Positions 61,923-63,235 of a DNA stretch of 63,235 nt are shown piece after piece. Every line of letters begins with the position of its first letter. Within the stretch, counting starts at the first letter, position 1. The notes under the pieces were generated by a model. That model worked only from the letters and a program-made list of their open reading frames with translations, was not told the origin of the DNA and made no database searches. Position numbers and translations under genes: made by a program. This DNA is from JBAWAP01 sp049589355 (GTDB taxonomy: Bacteria; Chloroflexota; Anaerolineae; VGOG01), in the NCBI GenBank assembly GCA_049589355.1, contig JBAWAP010000091.1, positions 1 through 63,235 on the forward strand, written 5' to 3'.

Positions 61923-62204
61923 ATGAACGAAGTGGATACCAAGCGAGCGCCATACTACCTGACTCCTCAAAACGACCTGGAACTAGACCCGGACCTGGAT
62001 GCTCCCTGCTGGTTATCTCAGGAACATGCCCCGGACCCAATGCGCGAGTCCGATGCTATCCTTGAGATCATAAACGACACCGATCTGCGTGATCTGTTAG
62101 GCCGAATGGTTGACTTGGAGATCTATTTGAATGAGCCCTATGCCTTCTTCCCAGGCGACAGGGATACAGAGGGCGTTGACGTTACCGAATATCCATTTGG
62201 ATAG
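61923..62204 (+). CDS. Small acidic protein of unknown function in the defence operon
   Basis: A 93-residue acidic protein starting MNEVDTKRAPYYLTPQNDLE at ATG 61923, with GGAGGT five bases before it; it ends YPFG. DPDLDAPCWLSQEHAPDPMR and an ENDTDLRDLLGRMVDLEIYL-like helix are visible. No family recognised. It lies 32 bases after the helicase stop and 30 bases before the UvrD-like gene, so it belongs to the same transcript. An inhibitor, antitoxin or accessory role would be a guess. Confidence 0.6.
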   Translation: MNEVDTKRAPYYLTPQNDLELDPDLDAPCWLSQEHAPDPMRESDAILEIINDTDLRDLLGRMVDLEIYLNEPYAFFPGDRDTEGVDVTEYPFG

Positions 62205-62234
62205 GTCAAGCCCCAGCGAGGAATATCAACAGTT

Positions 62235-63235
62235 ATGGCATCATTCTCCCTGACAGATCAGCAACTCGCACTCATCAACCGCCCCATCGAGAGCAAGATC
62301 TTCCTGGAAGGCCCGGCCGGCACGGGCAAGACCACCGCCGGGGTCGGGCGTCTCCTCCACCTGCTCGACTCCCGCGTCCGCGCCAGGTCGATCCTGGTGC
62401 TCGTGCCCCAACGCACGCTGGCCGCGCCGTACTACGAAGCCCTCCGCCGCCCGACCGTGAGAGCCGGCGGACAGGTGACCATCTCCACCGTCGGCGGCCT
62501 GGCCCAGCAAGCGGTGGATCTCTTCTGGCCGCTCATCGCCGAGGAGGCGGGCTTCGGCCAGCCCGATCAACCGCCCACCTTTCTCACCCTGGAGACAGCC
62601 CAATACTACATGGCCCGCCTGGTCCGCCCCCTCCTCGATCAGGGCTACTTCGAGATGGTGACCATCAACCGCAACCGCCTCTACAGCCAGGTCCTCGATG
62701 ACCTCAACAAGGCCGCCGTGGTCGGTTTCCCCCACACTCAGATCGGTGAGCGGCTCAAGGCCGCCTGGGGAGGCGAACACAGCCAGAAGCGCATCTACGA
62801 CGAGGCCCAGGCCTGCGCCGTCCGCTTCCGCGACTACTGCCTGGCCCACAACCTGCTCGACTTTTCGCTCCAGGTTGAAGTGTTTGTAAACCATCTATGG
62901 AACCTGCCCCTGTGCCACGACTATCTGCTGACCCGCTATATCCATCTCATCGTGGACAACGTCGAGGAAGACACCCCGGTGGCCCACGACCTGTTGAGTG
63001 AATGGCTGCCCCATTGCCAGTCGGCGCTCCTGATCTACGACCAAGAGGCAGGCTACCGTCGTTTCCTGGGAGCCGACCCACAGAATGCCTACATCCTCAA
63101 GAAGCTGTGCCAGGAGGAGGTTGCCTTCACGGAGTCCACCGTCACCTCACCTGATCTACGGGCCTTTGGGTACCAGTTGGCCCGCAGCCTGAACAGGCCA
63201 GCAGAAACTCCCCTCTCCACCCTCCCCGCCCCCCC
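62235..63235 (+). CDS. UvrD/Rep-like P-loop helicase/nuclease subunit (partial)
   Basis: From ATG 62235, 333 codons run off the window. FSLTDQQLALINRPIESKIF is followed by GPAGTGKTTAG (Walker A, about residues 26-36), ILVLVPQRTLAAPYYEAL (Ia) and LIVDNVEEDTP, a Walker-B-like DNVEED. The spacing is that of UvrD/AddAB-like enzymes. The rest is unseen, so helicase motifs IV-VI cannot be judged. It is part of the island by direction and spacing. Confidence 0.78.
   Translation, partial: MASFSLTDQQLALINRPIESKIFLEGPAGTGKTTAGVGRLLHLLDSRVRARSILVLVPQRTLAAPYYEALRRPTVRAGGQVTISTVGGLAQQAVDLFWPLIAEEAGFGQPDQPPTFLTLETAQYYMARLVRPLLDQGYFEMVTINRNRLYSQVLDDLNKAAVVGFPHTQIGERLKAAWGGEHSQKRIYDEAQACAVRFRDYCLAHNLLDFSLQVEVFVNHLWNLPLCHDYLLTRYIHLIVDNVEEDTPVAHDLLSEWLPHCQSALLIYDQEAGYRRFLGADPQNAYILKKLCQEEVAFTESTVTSPDLRAFGYQLARSLNRPAETPLSTLPAP

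Overview
The window reads as a chromosomal segment of a free-living bacterium, most likely a member of the Chloroflexota (Anaerolineae-like). This rests on gene content and repeat style and is an inference. The clues are a WecA-type initiator and a Wzy-like protein with a long TPR tail, many Uma2, HEPN/MNT, DUF433/DUF5615 and RelE small modules, a MoxR-DUF58-DUF4129 operon, frequent TTG and GTG starts behind strong GGAGG sites, and short palindromes and heptamer tracts inserted even inside genes.

Region 1 (1-45.1 kb, all minus strand) is a very large exopolysaccharide/O-antigen-like locus. It holds an initiating polyprenyl-phosphate sugar-1-phosphate transferase (cut by the window edge), a Wzy/O-antigen-ligase-like membrane protein, a Wzx-like flippase, seven intact GT4-type glycosyltransferases plus one GT-B-like protein, seven methyltransferase-like proteins, two intact sugar epimerases and two DegT aminotransferases. 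It also carries a PAPS-forming branch (ATP sulfurylase fused to an AP-superfamily phosphodiesterase, plus APS kinase), a probable CMP-ulosonate branch (HpcH/HpaI aldolase plus a KdsB-like cytidylyltransferase) and a WlbA/WlbB/WlbC-like set that suggests a 2,3-diacetamido-uronic acid. Toxin-antitoxin-like pairs (RelE, HEPN/MNT), a Uma2 gene and many gene wrecks interrupt it: a collapsed epimerase, glycosyltransferase 5' stubs, an oxidoreductase with an amber stop, a frameshifted asparagine synthase and a phosphodiesterase tail. It looks like a fast-recombining cassette locus.

Region 2 (45.2-51.9 kb, minus strand) is housekeeping-like: a broken HepT behind an MNT gene, tRNA-Thr(CGU) with a clear promoter, pyrG, and a MoxR/DUF58/DUF4129 operon with its own promoter.

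Region 3 (52.0-56.2 kb, mostly plus strand) follows a strand switch marked by a 103-bp inverted-repeat element. It carries a MaoC dehydratase, an ABM monooxygenase and an iron-containing alcohol dehydrogenase, then a DUF433/DUF5615 pair on the minus strand and a two-helix channel-like protein with RCK domains that lacks the usual potassium filter.

Region 4 (56.2-63.2 kb, plus strand) is a candidate defence island. It has a promoter with an overlapping hairpin, a PD-(D/E)XK nuclease, a second D-(17)-ExK nuclease translationally coupled to a large Ski2-like helicase (Hachiman/AbpAB-like layout), a small acidic protein, and a UvrD/Rep-like P-loop protein running off the end. This is the best candidate for a poorly described system.

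No stretch over 300 bases is empty. The larger gaps (12.07-12.25, 25.38-25.53, 45.10-45.22, 51.83-52.08, 54.96-55.13, 56.18-56.39 kb) hold gene remnants, inverted-repeat elements or promoters where noted; in 45.10-45.22 and 54.96-55.13 kb I see nothing definite.
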